A stretch of DNA of 33,650 nucleotides from the NCBI GenBank assembly GCA_021823165.1, contig JAKAOS010000009.1:1-33650 (forward strand), written 5' to 3'. A program made the translations under genes and the position numbers. The DNA comes from Actinomycetes bacterium. GTDB taxonomy: Bacteria; Actinomycetota; Acidimicrobiia; Acidimicrobiales; JAKAOS01. How positions within the stretch are numbered: the stretch's first letter is position 1; each line of letters opens with the position of its first letter. The notes below the pieces were generated by a model. That model worked only from the letters and a program-made list of their open reading frames with translations, was not told the origin of the DNA and searched no databases. Positions 16,954 to 25,344 of this stretch are shown here, piece after piece.

Positions 16954-18258
16954 CTAGGCGGGAAAAAAATACATGACAAGAGGGATCCAGAGTGCCGTCA
17001 TGAGGCCGTAGAGGACGGTTGCAATCTTCCAGTTGCTCAGCCGGGGGAAACGAGCGCAGATGTAGCCGTACCAACCGAATGCAAGTGCATAGAGGCTGAA
17101 AACCACGCCCACCTTGCGAAGGAGCGGGATGAGCGTGCCCCCGTAGATGAGCATCCCCATGAGTGCTCCGGTGGAAAGTGTGGACGTGGCGGCCCAGACG
17201 AACATGGCGGAGCTGTTGGCCATGAAACGGACGTGGCCAAGTGGGACAAAGATGCTCTGTGGATCTGTGTGATGCCCCCCATCGGGGCGTAGCAGTGCTT
17301 CGACTGCATCCGCTGGGCACACCTCGCGGACCGCCCTTTTGTAGGCGAGTAGTAACTCTATTCCTTGAGCGGTCGCATAGGTGGTAAATATTCCGCCGGC
17401 GCCCGTCCTGAATGCTCCCGCGTTATGGCCGCGCATGTCTTGGCAGTTCAACGCCGAACGCGTGGCAAGCCGCATTGCCGGCGCCAGGGCCGCCTCCGGC
17501 TGGGCCGCCAGTAGGGCTGTCAGTACAAGGTTTGAGGTGTTGTGGCGCCAGGTATCGGCGCGGCCACCCCGTAACACGTCCTCCTCTTCCACCTCAGGCC
17601 CGCGTCCCACCTCTTTGAACAGCATCTCGATGCCTTTACGCAGCGGGCCGTCAAGACGTTTTGGTAGCCCTGTGCCATGTTCGGCACGGATCAATGCCAA
17701 GATCGCCCAAGCTGTATGCGATAGCGGGCACGAGTCATCTCGCCACCCCTCCCTTGCCAGGTAGTCCTTGAGGAAGGAGAGAGCCTTAGTTGTCTCAACT
17801 GGTGCCGTTTTACGGGCTGCCCCCAAGGCTTCTACGGCCACGGCAGTGGCAAAAACGGAGGGAGAAGAGCCAGATGCACCGTCGAGCGACCACAGTCCCT
17901 CCCGGCACAGCTCCGCAAGGCCGTCGACGGCCATTTGAATACTGGAATGCCCTGACGGCAGCAGGCTGGCAAGACCCCGCAGCCTCCATGCTGCATCGAG
18001 CGGAGTCTTCATTTGCCAACGGTGACCATCAGGTAGCGTCACATATTCAGCAGAGATCAACTCGATACAGTCTTGGAGGCTTTGCACATCGAGACCCGCT
18101 GCTACCAATGCACAGGCAACTTCCGCGGTGTTTTGCGGGTTGGCTGCCACATCTGGCACCCAGCTCCATCCTGACGGGCTGGAAGCCTTATGTTGCTGCA
18201 GCCATGCAACGGCTAGCTCAATTTTATGTTCAACAGAGCCTTCAAGCGCTAAGGCCAT
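16954..18258 (-). CDS. Prenyltransferase/squalene-cyclase-like alpha/alpha-toroid repeat protein with C-terminal transmembrane segments
   Basis: Repeated GW.../TA.A..AL helical repeats (GWSWVPDVAANPQNTAEVACALVAAG; GLWSLDGASGSSPSVFATAVAVEALGAA; GWRDDSCPLSHTAWAILALIRA; GAFRTGAGGIFTTYATAQGIELLLAY), then three to four hydrophobic helices. Likely start MALALEG (18258); ORF extends to 18318. Confidence 0.75.
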   Translation of the reverse strand: MALALEGSVEHKIELAVAWLQQHKASSPSGWSWVPDVAANPQNTAEVACALVAAGLDVQSLQDCIELISAEYVTLPDGHRWQMKTPLDAAWRLRGLASLLPSGHSSIQMAVDGLAELCREGLWSLDGASGSSPSVFATAVAVEALGAARKTAPVETTKALSFLKDYLAREGWRDDSCPLSHTAWAILALIRAEHGTGLPKRLDGPLRKGIEMLFKEVGRGPEVEEEDVLRGGRADTWRHNTSNLVLTALLAAQPEAALAPAMRLATRSALNCQDMRGHNAGAFRTGAGGIFTTYATAQGIELLLAYKRAVREVCPADAVEALLRPDGGHHTDPQSIFVPLGHVRFMANSSAMFVWAATSTLSTGALMGMLIYGGTLIPLLRKVGVVFSLYALAFGWYGYICARFPRLSNWKIATVLYGLMTALWIPLVMYFFPA

Positions 18259-18964
18259 TGGCGGCTGCAGCAAACGCCCGGACCTTTCGCATGTCTTTGG
18301 CGCCGTCAGTCTCGACACCGCTATTGACGTTTACTGCCCAAGGGCGCACTCTTGCAACTGCCTCAGAGACGTTGTCGGGGCGCAAGCCCCCAGCCAGCAC
18401 CGTCGGTACCGAGCTTTGCCGCACCAGGCTCGCCGAGATCTCCCAGTCGTGGGTGTGTCCGGTGCCACCGATCCGATCCCGCGCAAGATCTACCGAGTCC
18501 AATACCACCGCATCGGCAATTCCGTCCCATAGTCCGATGTCAGGAGCTGCTTCGCGTTCAGTGACATGCAATGCCTTTAGGATCCGGAGCTGTGGTCGCT
18601 TTTGGCGCAATGCCGTGACCAGGGAGGGATCTACGTCGTCGTGTATCTGCAAGGAATCAATGGGCAAGGCAGCCGCGGCCAATAGCTCGGGCAGGCTCTT
18701 GGCATGAGTGACGGCATATCGCCCCACATAGGGTGGCACCAGGCCGAGGAGGTTAGCTGCGTGCTCCAGGGTCACTGCATCTTCGGCAACGTGGGCGACC
18801 TGGACAAGGACACCTACGGCATCGGCTCCTCCTGAGACTACGGCACGCACATCCATCTCGCTCTGTACCGCGCACACCGAAACCCGCACCCGTTGAGCCG
18901 CCTTAGCTTCCCGGTCGGACATCCACCAAGCCAGCTTGGTCGGAGAAGCAACGCTTGCCGTCAC
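18242..18964 (-). CDS. Phosphoribosylanthranilate isomerase (TrpF)-like TIM-barrel protein
   Basis: RVSVCAVQSEMDVRAVVSGGADAVGVLV; SLQIHDD; ADAVVLDSVDLARDRIGGTGHTHDWEIS; PTVLAGGLRPDNVSEAVARVRPWAVNVNSGVETDGAKDMRKVRAF. GTG start at 18964 or ATG at 18922. Confidence 0.82.
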   Translation of the reverse strand: MTASVASPTKLAWWMSDREAKAAQRVRVSVCAVQSEMDVRAVVSGGADAVGVLVQVAHVAEDAVTLEHAANLLGLVPPYVGRYAVTHAKSLPELLAAAALPIDSLQIHDDVDPSLVTALRQKRPQLRILKALHVTEREAAPDIGLWDGIADAVVLDSVDLARDRIGGTGHTHDWEISASLVRQSSVPTVLAGGLRPDNVSEAVARVRPWAVNVNSGVETDGAKDMRKVRAFAAAANGLSA

Positions 18965-19031
18965 ACACTTAGCTTAGTAGTCATTGGCGTGAACCACACG
19001 GCCGGACCTGTGGAGGATGAAATACTACATG

Positions 19032-19044
19032 CTAACTGAGTTAG
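19032..19044. promoter_or_regulatory. Candidate operator CTAACT-G-AGTTAG in the divergent promoter region
   Basis: Perfect 6-bp inverted repeat around one base, upstream of TATCAT (19055-19060) and the ATG at 19070. Confidence 0.45.
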
Positions 19045-19069
19045 GTTCAAGAAGTATCATACTCTTCTG

Positions 19070-20092
19070 ATGGTTACGCAGCCGACCGCCCCGGATAATC
19101 CGAGGTCCCAGCCAGTCCAGCTGGATACCCCGAGTCTGCTTGGCGGCGTGTTTCAGCATCGGTGGGATCTTGTTGGGATAGGAGGCTCCTACATCGATTT
19201 GACGACACGTGTTAACGAATCGGACCTTGCGGCGCTGGGGCTGGCAAAGGGCGAGTCCCTTGTTGTGGGGCCGGACCGGTTTGCCAACGCGCTGAGCACT
19301 TTGCACGGCTGGTCGTCATCTTTCGGTGGATCTGTGGCAAACACACTGAAGACGGTTGCTGAGCTCGGCTGCACTACGGCCATGATTACCGCGGTTGGGA
19401 CCGACGTGGAGGGGCGTGGCTGGCTGGACTCTCTACAACGGCACGGGGTGGCCGCTTTTGCACGCTCGTCGGATCGGCCAACCGGGCGGTGCGCCGTGTT
19501 GGTAACTCCCGACGGTGAACGATCGATGCTTGCCACCGCCCCTCCTCCTCTTTCCCATCAAGACCTGGCCGCGCTCCTTCCTGCCCCGGGACGAGGCATT
19601 CTCGTCGACGGGTACGCGCTGGCATCAACGGCAGCAGAGGAGTTCTTGGGCGAGATCTTTGCTATTGCCGAGCGATCGCACAGTTCGGTAATCGTGTCTC
19701 TTTCGTCGGTGCAGAGCGTGCGCTCCATACGGAGCGCCCTGCTCTCCAGATTGGCTGCACCGCTTGTAATGATGGTTGGCACCGAAGCGGAGTTTGCGGC
19801 TCTTGGCCAAGGATCGGCGGAGGACGGCGCCGAACTCGTGGCCGGCAGCGGAGTCATCGCAGTTCTCACGCGAGGAGACAGAGGGTCCAGTGTCAGATGG
19901 GGAGTGGATGTGGCAAATCTCCCGGCCCTGAAGTCCTCTCCGGCCCTGGATACAACCGGAGCCGGAGACGCCTACTTGGGCGGGTTCCTCTATGGATGGC
20001 TCACCGGCATGGATCTGAAGGTGGCCGCCGGCATCGGGGCCGAAGTGGCTGGGCAAGCAATCACCAGGCGTAGTGGCTCCGGGGAACGGTGA
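19070..20092 (+). CDS. PfkB family carbohydrate/nucleoside kinase
   Basis: LVGIGGSYIDLT; SSSFGGSVANTLKTVAELG; AMITAVGTDVEGR; ALDTTGAGDAYLGGFLYGWL. Confidence 0.88.
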   Translation: MVTQPTAPDNPRSQPVQLDTPSLLGGVFQHRWDLVGIGGSYIDLTTRVNESDLAALGLAKGESLVVGPDRFANALSTLHGWSSSFGGSVANTLKTVAELGCTTAMITAVGTDVEGRGWLDSLQRHGVAAFARSSDRPTGRCAVLVTPDGERSMLATAPPPLSHQDLAALLPAPGRGILVDGYALASTAAEEFLGEIFAIAERSHSSVIVSLSSVQSVRSIRSALLSRLAAPLVMMVGTEAEFAALGQGSAEDGAELVAGSGVIAVLTRGDRGSSVRWGVDVANLPALKSSPALDTTGAGDAYLGGFLYGWLTGMDLKVAAGIGAEVAGQAITRRSGSGER

Positions 20093-20280
20093 TGATCCGG
20101 GGTCGCCTGAGCAACCCAGGGATACTGGGCCCCTCTAAGGCCGGCCCCTGATGTTTCTCGCCAAGGAGCCTCGTAATGCGCCCTGGCCGGATCCGAGCCA
20201 CAAAAGCAGCCCACCTGGTCTATTTGGTCCACCTGGGTCGCTCTGGTGGTGAACAGCAAGCCGGAGACGGCCGGGTTGGC

Positions 20281-20331
20281 GGCCAGAACATCGGGCACAC
20301 AGGTTTGTTCCCTAAGGCTGCTGTTCTGGCC
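20281..20331. other. Stem-loop in the convergent intergenic region
   Basis: Perfect 10-bp inverted repeat GGCCAGAACA (20281-20290) / TGTTCTGGCC (20322-20331) with a 31-nt loop. Confidence 0.7.
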
Positions 20332-20383
20332 ACCTGGTTGTGGTCACCCAAGTTCGGACCTCGGTGGTGACCCCGGCTCCTGG

Positions 20384-20896
20384 CTAGTTGGCTGCCTTGT
20401 GGGCCTGGTGCAGCGCGCCAAGGGCCAGGCCGGCCTTGGCGGCTTTGGCTTGGCTCCGCTTGTGGCAGCGGCCGCGCTTTTTGCCCTTGCAGGAGTCGAT
20501 CAGCAGTGAAGCCGCTATCCCGGCCATCCAGATGTCCTTTGCCACAGATATGCCGGCTTCGCTCGGGCGGATTCCGTCTTCTTTGGTAAGGGAGGGGGTC
20601 TTGAGATAAAGGCGAAGGAGTCCGCCGGAAAAGGCCGCAAGCCCCAGAGCTGCGATGCGTGTTGGCACGATGGGGGTGAGAAGCGCTGCGCCGAGCCCGA
20701 TTTCTCCAGCCGAGAGCGCCTTGGTGAAGGTCGTGGGAGAGACCTTGGCCAGCTGTGGGTAGGCACCTGTGGCAAAGCCGTGGACGGCGGCGGCACGATC
20801 CTCCGGAGCCGAGCGCTTGGACAACCCGGAGTTCAGGATGAAGGCTCCGGTGACGAGGCGTAGCGGAAGATGGCGAGCTGCACGATGTAGTTTCAC
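20384..20896 (-). CDS. DoxX-like small membrane protein
   Basis: KLHRAARHLPLRLVTGAFILNSGLSK...AGEIGLGAALLTPIVPTRIAALGLAAFSGGLLRLYL. Likely GTG start at 20896; the ORF extends to 21046 but the extra N-terminus looks non-native. Confidence 0.65.
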   Translation of the reverse strand: MKLHRAARHLPLRLVTGAFILNSGLSKRSAPEDRAAAVHGFATGAYPQLAKVSPTTFTKALSAGEIGLGAALLTPIVPTRIAALGLAAFSGGLLRLYLKTPSLTKEDGIRPSEAGISVAKDIWMAGIAASLLIDSCKGKKRGRCHKRSQAKAAKAGLALGALHQAHKAAN

Positions 20897-21109
20897 ATTT
20901 GAACAGTACCCGGGCGAGCAATGCCGAATCACCGGAATAGTCGTTGCAACCGCCGGCCGCGACCAAAAGCGCCGAGTGCTGGCCGAGGGCTTCGAAGCTT
21001 TCTTCTTGGCGGTGGGCACCCGAGGGGTGCCCGACCTCCCAGCCACCGCCGGGGGACCGCCCCCGGCCCCGGAGGGCCGAGGACGGCTTCGCGGAGCAGC
21101 CCTTGTGCC

Positions 21110-22432
21110 CTACAGTCCGCCCGAAAGGGCGGATTTCATCTGGTGGGATGCAGTAGCGAGGGCCTGGGAGTCAGATACCGACCCCGAAAGCGCCGCATTG
21201 ACGTTGGCGTAGATGGCGGAGCTGAGCTTGGGGTAGTTCGCTGTCCCTGATGGGCGGGGAATCAGCCGGGTCCCCGAGGCGACTCGCAGGGGAGGAGGCG
21301 TAGTGGGGTCCTTGGCCAGCGCCTGGCGCACCGACTCCACCGTTGGGATCTCGGAGTAGGTCTTCCCAAGGATGGTCTGGGCCTGGGTGGAGGAACTCCA
21401 CTTCACAAAGGTGAGGTCGGCAGCGAGGTTCTTGCTGTGGGGATTTACATACAGGTTCCAGCCGCCGATGGTGGAGTAGCCGGGGTAGGACTGCCCGGCG
21501 AATGTTGGCAGCGGGGCGACTCCCACCTTGCCAACGACCGAGGAGTTGGCCGGAGTCTGGGAGTTGGACCACGCATAATCCCAGTTCCGCAGGAATGCCG
21601 CCTTGCCCGAGTCAAAGGTTGCCATCGCCTGAGGCTCTTGGAAGGTGGAGACGGCCTGGGGGCTCACCCCGCTTGTGATCAAGCTCCTCATGAATCCCAG
21701 CGCCTTTATGGCAGCGGGGGAGTTGATGGTCGGTGTCGTGTAGGACTTGTTGACCGGACTACCGCCAGCGTCGGCCAGATATTCCATGAAGTCACATGTC
21801 AGACCCTCATAGGAGGCGCCCTGCCAGACGAAGCCGTAGGTTACCAGGTGATCCTTCTGGAGAGTTTGGGACTCGCTCATGAGTTGTTCCCAGGTACGCG
21901 GAACTGGGAGGTGTGCCTTTGCGAGCAGGTCCTTGCGGTAGTAGAGGAAGCCCTGGTCTGCATAGAGGGGTGAGGCGTAGACCTGCCCTTTATAGCTGGC
22001 CCCGGCGACAAGCCCGGGAGCAAACCGCTTCCAGTAGCTGGACGGCAGGTGCTTGGACAGCGGCAGTACCAGGCCATGCGCCGCGAACTGGGCCGGCCAG
22101 ATGACGTCACCCATGAAGACATCGGGACTGGAGGAACCGGCCGAGAGCTGGGTTAGGAGTTGGGCCCGGTTCGAATCGGTGTTGGTTGGCGCGCTAACGA
22201 GGTTGATCTTGATCTTCGGATAGCGGGCCTCGAACGCTTTGACCAGGGCGGCACGTATGCCTATCTGAGCGATCGGGCTTGCTGACCAGGTGATGGTTCC
22301 CGAAGCAGAGGAAGAAGAAGATGATGATGACGGCGTGGTGGAGGTTTGATTAGAAGATCCACAAGCCGAAAGCAGTGTGCCTGCCCCGGTCATTGCCGCT
22401 ATGAGCGCCAGTGCCCCCCGGTGGCGTCGCAT
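21110..22432 (-). CDS. CUT1 ABC transporter solute-binding lipoprotein (orphan; paralogue of 28637-29974)
   Basis: Lipobox LLSACGSS, Ser-rich linker, extracellular solute-binding family 1 features (FLYYRKDLLAKAHLPVPRTWEQL; FVWQGASYEGLTCDFMEYLADAGG). RBS GGAGG before ATG 22432. Confidence 0.92.
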   Translation of the reverse strand: MRRHRGALALIAAMTGAGTLLSACGSSNQTSTTPSSSSSSSSASGTITWSASPIAQIGIRAALVKAFEARYPKIKINLVSAPTNTDSNRAQLLTQLSAGSSSPDVFMGDVIWPAQFAAHGLVLPLSKHLPSSYWKRFAPGLVAGASYKGQVYASPLYADQGFLYYRKDLLAKAHLPVPRTWEQLMSESQTLQKDHLVTYGFVWQGASYEGLTCDFMEYLADAGGSPVNKSYTTPTINSPAAIKALGFMRSLITSGVSPQAVSTFQEPQAMATFDSGKAAFLRNWDYAWSNSQTPANSSVVGKVGVAPLPTFAGQSYPGYSTIGGWNLYVNPHSKNLAADLTFVKWSSSTQAQTILGKTYSEIPTVESVRQALAKDPTTPPPLRVASGTRLIPRPSGTANYPKLSSAIYANVNAALSGSVSDSQALATASHQMKSALSGGL

Positions 22433-22579
22433 ATGAGTGCCTCCCATTCCGGCCGCTGAAAGTCTTGGAGCGGCCTCTTAGTGCGATCCGGGTCTCGGAT
22501 AGTCGCGGGTGGGATTATGTCATTGCTTTTGAGCCATGTGGTGCATTGCCGGCACATTTGTGCCCACGAAGCTCGACTT

Positions 22580-22999
22580 CTAGGAAGTGGGAGGAGCGGA
22601 ACTAGACGTCGTCGTGGTGGTCGATGCTGACGCGGCAGTTGTGGTGGGCGACGAGGTTGTCGTTGTATTCACCGGAGCGGAGCTGGTGGTCGTCGCCGAT
22701 GTCGTGGTGGTGGAAGAGGACGGCGCGGAGGTTGTTGCAGGCCTTTTCACCTTTGTAGTGGTGGTGGTAGTGGCCGAGGCAACGGTGGTGGTCGGGGCCA
22801 CCGTGGTGGTGGTGGGGGCGACGACGCCCGTTTGTGACAGATTGGTGGCGGCACTTTTTTGCGTTGCCGGTGTGGGATTTAGCCGCATGTATGCCAAGAG
22901 GAGTACGACAAAGGCAATAGCCAGGATCACCGTGGAGCGCCTCGGCCTCCTGGACCAGAGGTTGAGGTCCCTTATGCGGGGCCATTGGCGATCAGCCAT
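22580..22999 (-). CDS. Single-pass membrane protein with long Thr/Ser/Ala/Pro-rich low-complexity tail
   Basis: One hydrophobic helix (STVILAIAFVVLLLAYM), then ~95 residues of TTTT/SSS/TTA runs; overlaps the mscS stop by 8 bp. Confidence 0.65.
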   Translation of the reverse strand: MADRQWPRIRDLNLWSRRPRRSTVILAIAFVVLLLAYMRLNPTPATQKSAATNLSQTGVVAPTTTTVAPTTTVASATTTTTTKVKRPATTSAPSSSTTTTSATTTSSAPVNTTTTSSPTTTAASASTTTTTSSSAPPTS

Positions 23000-23975
23000 G
23001 CCCGGCCGATCCGGTGCCCTGGGCTCCGCCCGGTGGCTTGATCGGGCCCGCGGTGCCCGAAGATGTCCCAGGTGAGGTTGGGATCTGAGGAGTCATGGCG
23101 GGGCTGGCTATTGCGGCCTCCCGAAGTGCAGCTGACGCGCCCTGGCGGAAGTGCCGCGCCACCTCCCACTGCTTTCCCGGAAGGGTGCGGACCGTTATCC
23201 GCACTGTGTAGTAGCCGACCTGGATCGATTCAACCCCGGTGACAATGGGCTCGCCGAGCAGCAATGCCTTGATCGCCTCCTGGTTGGCAGCGGCAGCTGC
23301 GGCCTGTTTCAGCACGGCAATCACCTTGGCTGCGTCCTCCTGGGCGGCTACGGGGAGATCCACAACCGCCTGGGACCAGCCTCGGGAGAGGTTGGTCACC
23401 TGGCGTAGTTCGCCGTTGGGGATGACGATGAGCTCTCCACCCGCGGCCCGAAGTTCGGTGACCCGCAGCGTCAACCTCTCCACCGTTCCCGAGGTGCCGG
23501 TTGCCGATCCCGGCTGTGAGATCTGTACGACGTCACCGATGCCGAACTGCCGTTCGGCAAACAGGAAGAAGCCCGAGAGGAGATCCTGCACGATGCGCTG
23601 GGCCCCAAAGCCCAATGCCGCACCCAAAAGGGTGGCGGGCGCGACCAGGGTGGTGAGGGGAAGCCCGAAGTGCATGAGGGCCAAGATCGCCGCTACGAAG
23701 TAGATGAGGCTGATCGCCACCCACTCGCCGACCTGGATGACTGCGTGGTGGTAGCGGGATTCCTCGGCCACGGTCGGGAGGGAGGATGACATGGCGGTAC
23801 GTTGGGCTAAAAGACGCGTCGCCTGTCCCGCAAGGGCGCGCACCAGGCGGGCCAGGAGCACCGCCCCGATCGCGATCAAGACGATGATCAGCCCGTCTTT
23901 TTTCAACCAGTCGCCAGGCTGGCTCAGCAACTCAGTCCCACCTCCTCTCCCTGTCAGATTCCTTCCCCGCCGCAC
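22992..23975 (-). CDS. mscS: MscS-family small-conductance mechanosensitive channel
   Basis: LLGAALGFGAQRIVQDLLSGFFLFAERQFGIGDVVQI...GTVERLTLRVTELRAAGGELIVIPNGELRQVTN. Confidence 0.93.
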   Translation of the reverse strand: MRRGRNLTGRGGGTELLSQPGDWLKKDGLIIVLIAIGAVLLARLVRALAGQATRLLAQRTAMSSSLPTVAEESRYHHAVIQVGEWVAISLIYFVAAILALMHFGLPLTTLVAPATLLGAALGFGAQRIVQDLLSGFFLFAERQFGIGDVVQISQPGSATGTSGTVERLTLRVTELRAAGGELIVIPNGELRQVTNLSRGWSQAVVDLPVAAQEDAAKVIAVLKQAAAAAANQEAIKALLLGEPIVTGVESIQVGYYTVRITVRTLPGKQWEVARHFRQGASAALREAAIASPAMTPQIPTSPGTSSGTAGPIKPPGGAQGTGSAGHG

Positions 23976-23988
23976 GAGACGCTAATGG

Positions 23989-24010
23989 CAGAGCCCGAAT
24001 AAGGGCTCTG
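23989..24010. terminator. Hairpin downstream of the antiporter gene, possible terminator
   Basis: Perfect 8-bp stem CAGAGCCC-GAATAA-GGGCTCTG; no U-tract. Confidence 0.45.
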
Positions 24011-24104
24011 GGAGGCCACCTGAATGCTCAACCGGTCCCGGCGGGTGATCCTGGTCGGGAGGCCACCTGAATGCTCAACCGGTCCCGGCGGGGTGATCCT
24101 GGTC
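24010..24104. repeat. 47/48-bp tandem duplication spanning the antiporter stop codon
   Basis: GGGAGGCCACCTGAATGCTCAACCGGTCCCGGCGGG(G)TGATCCTGGTC at 24010-24056 and 24057-24104, differing by a single G indel. Confidence 0.95.
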
Positions 24105-25292
24105 GCCCACGGCTATGCCAAGGCGTTGGAGGACCCAGGGAATGCTTGCCCCCTGCACCAGCACCGAGGCAGTGACGACCACAAAGACCATCTCATACAG
24201 GCGCTTGCCCCCTTCCACCCCGGCGCTGAATGCAAATGCTGCCAGCAGAATCGGGACGGCGCCTTTGAGACCGGCCCAGGCCACAAAAATCCTTTCACCG
24301 GCCTTGAGGCGGGTGAGCGCCAGAAAACCTGCGGTCGCCAGGGGGCGTGCCACAAGGGCAAGGATGGCCGCCAGAACTAGGCCGTAGGCCCAGATCATGT
24401 GCTTGCCGAGCTCGGTGAAGGGCACGGTCAGCCCCAGTGCGGTAAAGACGAGGATCTCCGCCAGCGAGGCGAGGATCGAGTGGAACGTGAGCACCTCTGG
24501 CTTGTAGGCCAAATCGCAGTCTGCCAGCAGCGCCCCGGCCACAAAGACCGCAACGAAGCCGGAGCCTCCTGCGACGCTTGCCAACCCAAAGACGATTGCC
24601 GCGGCAGCCAGGGTGCGCAGGGGCTGTATTCCCTGCCTCGTTACCATCGAGCGTTTCATCACCCAGGCGAGGATCATGCCGCCCACCCCACCCACGGCTA
24701 TCCCGATACCCAGTTGCAGGCCGAAGCTGGCCGCAGCCGCCGCCAGGGTGCCCCGGTGGTGGATGCTGGCAAGGATGGCAACCATCAAAGATATGCCCAC
24801 CGGGTCGTTGGCCCCCGACTCACCCTTCAAGATCAGGTCACTGCTGCCCAGGATTTCGTGCTGGCCCAGCACCGAGAACATCACCGCGGGATCGGTGGGG
24901 GCGAGGGCGGTTCCCATCAACAGGGCAAAGATCCACGATCCGCCCAGAATCTCTTTTACCACCACCGCCATGATCCCCGCCGTTAGGAAGGTCGACCCGA
25001 TCCCAAGGGCTGCCACCGGCGCCGCCACCCCGCGCAGGCGGTGCAAGCCGAGTTGGAGGCCTCCGTCAAAAAGTATGAGGATCAAAGCAACGGTCGCAGC
25101 CCCCTGCACGGCGTGCACCGTGAAAAACGATGCAATGCCCGGCGAGATCGCCGATGCCGTGGAGGCGACCAGCAACAGGATCGCCGGGGCTGGGAGCAAA
25201 AGCCGGCGAGCAAAATGCGACGAAGCCAGTGCCATGGCTGTCCCGATACCGGCGAGGAGAACCTCGAGGCCGATCAGGTCGACTTGGCTCAC
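24075..25292 (-). CDS. CPA-type Na+(K+)/H+ antiporter
   Basis: Polytopic; ILFDGGLQLGLHRLRG; TALAPTDPAVMFSVLG; LKGESGANDPVGISLMVAIL; VAWAGLKGAVPILLAAFAF. Start revised to GTG 25292 (VSQVDLIGLEVLLAG). Confidence 0.9.
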   Translation of the reverse strand: MSQVDLIGLEVLLAGIGTAMALASSHFARRLLLPAPAILLLVASTASAISPGIASFFTVHAVQGAATVALILILFDGGLQLGLHRLRGVAAPVAALGIGSTFLTAGIMAVVVKEILGGSWIFALLMGTALAPTDPAVMFSVLGQHEILGSSDLILKGESGANDPVGISLMVAILASIHHRGTLAAAAASFGLQLGIGIAVGGVGGMILAWVMKRSMVTRQGIQPLRTLAAAAIVFGLASVAGGSGFVAVFVAGALLADCDLAYKPEVLTFHSILASLAEILVFTALGLTVPFTELGKHMIWAYGLVLAAILALVARPLATAGFLALTRLKAGERIFVAWAGLKGAVPILLAAFAFSAGVEGGKRLYEMVFVVVTASVLVQGASIPWVLQRLGIAVGDQDHPAGTG

Positions 25293-25344
25293 CGCTGGAC
25301 CGTTCCGTCTCTCCCGCTTTTCGCAGGACCACTCTTGGCAGGGG

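Noticed and set aside
22165-22185. GGTTCGAATC resembling a tRNA T-loop
   Set aside because: Lies within the solute-binding protein coding sequence and no acceptor or anticodon stems fit around it.
22587-23075. 162-aa plus-strand ORF rich in Val (VVVVVDADAAVVV)
   Set aside because: Antisense shadow of the Thr-rich repeat tail of the minus-strand membrane protein and of mscS.
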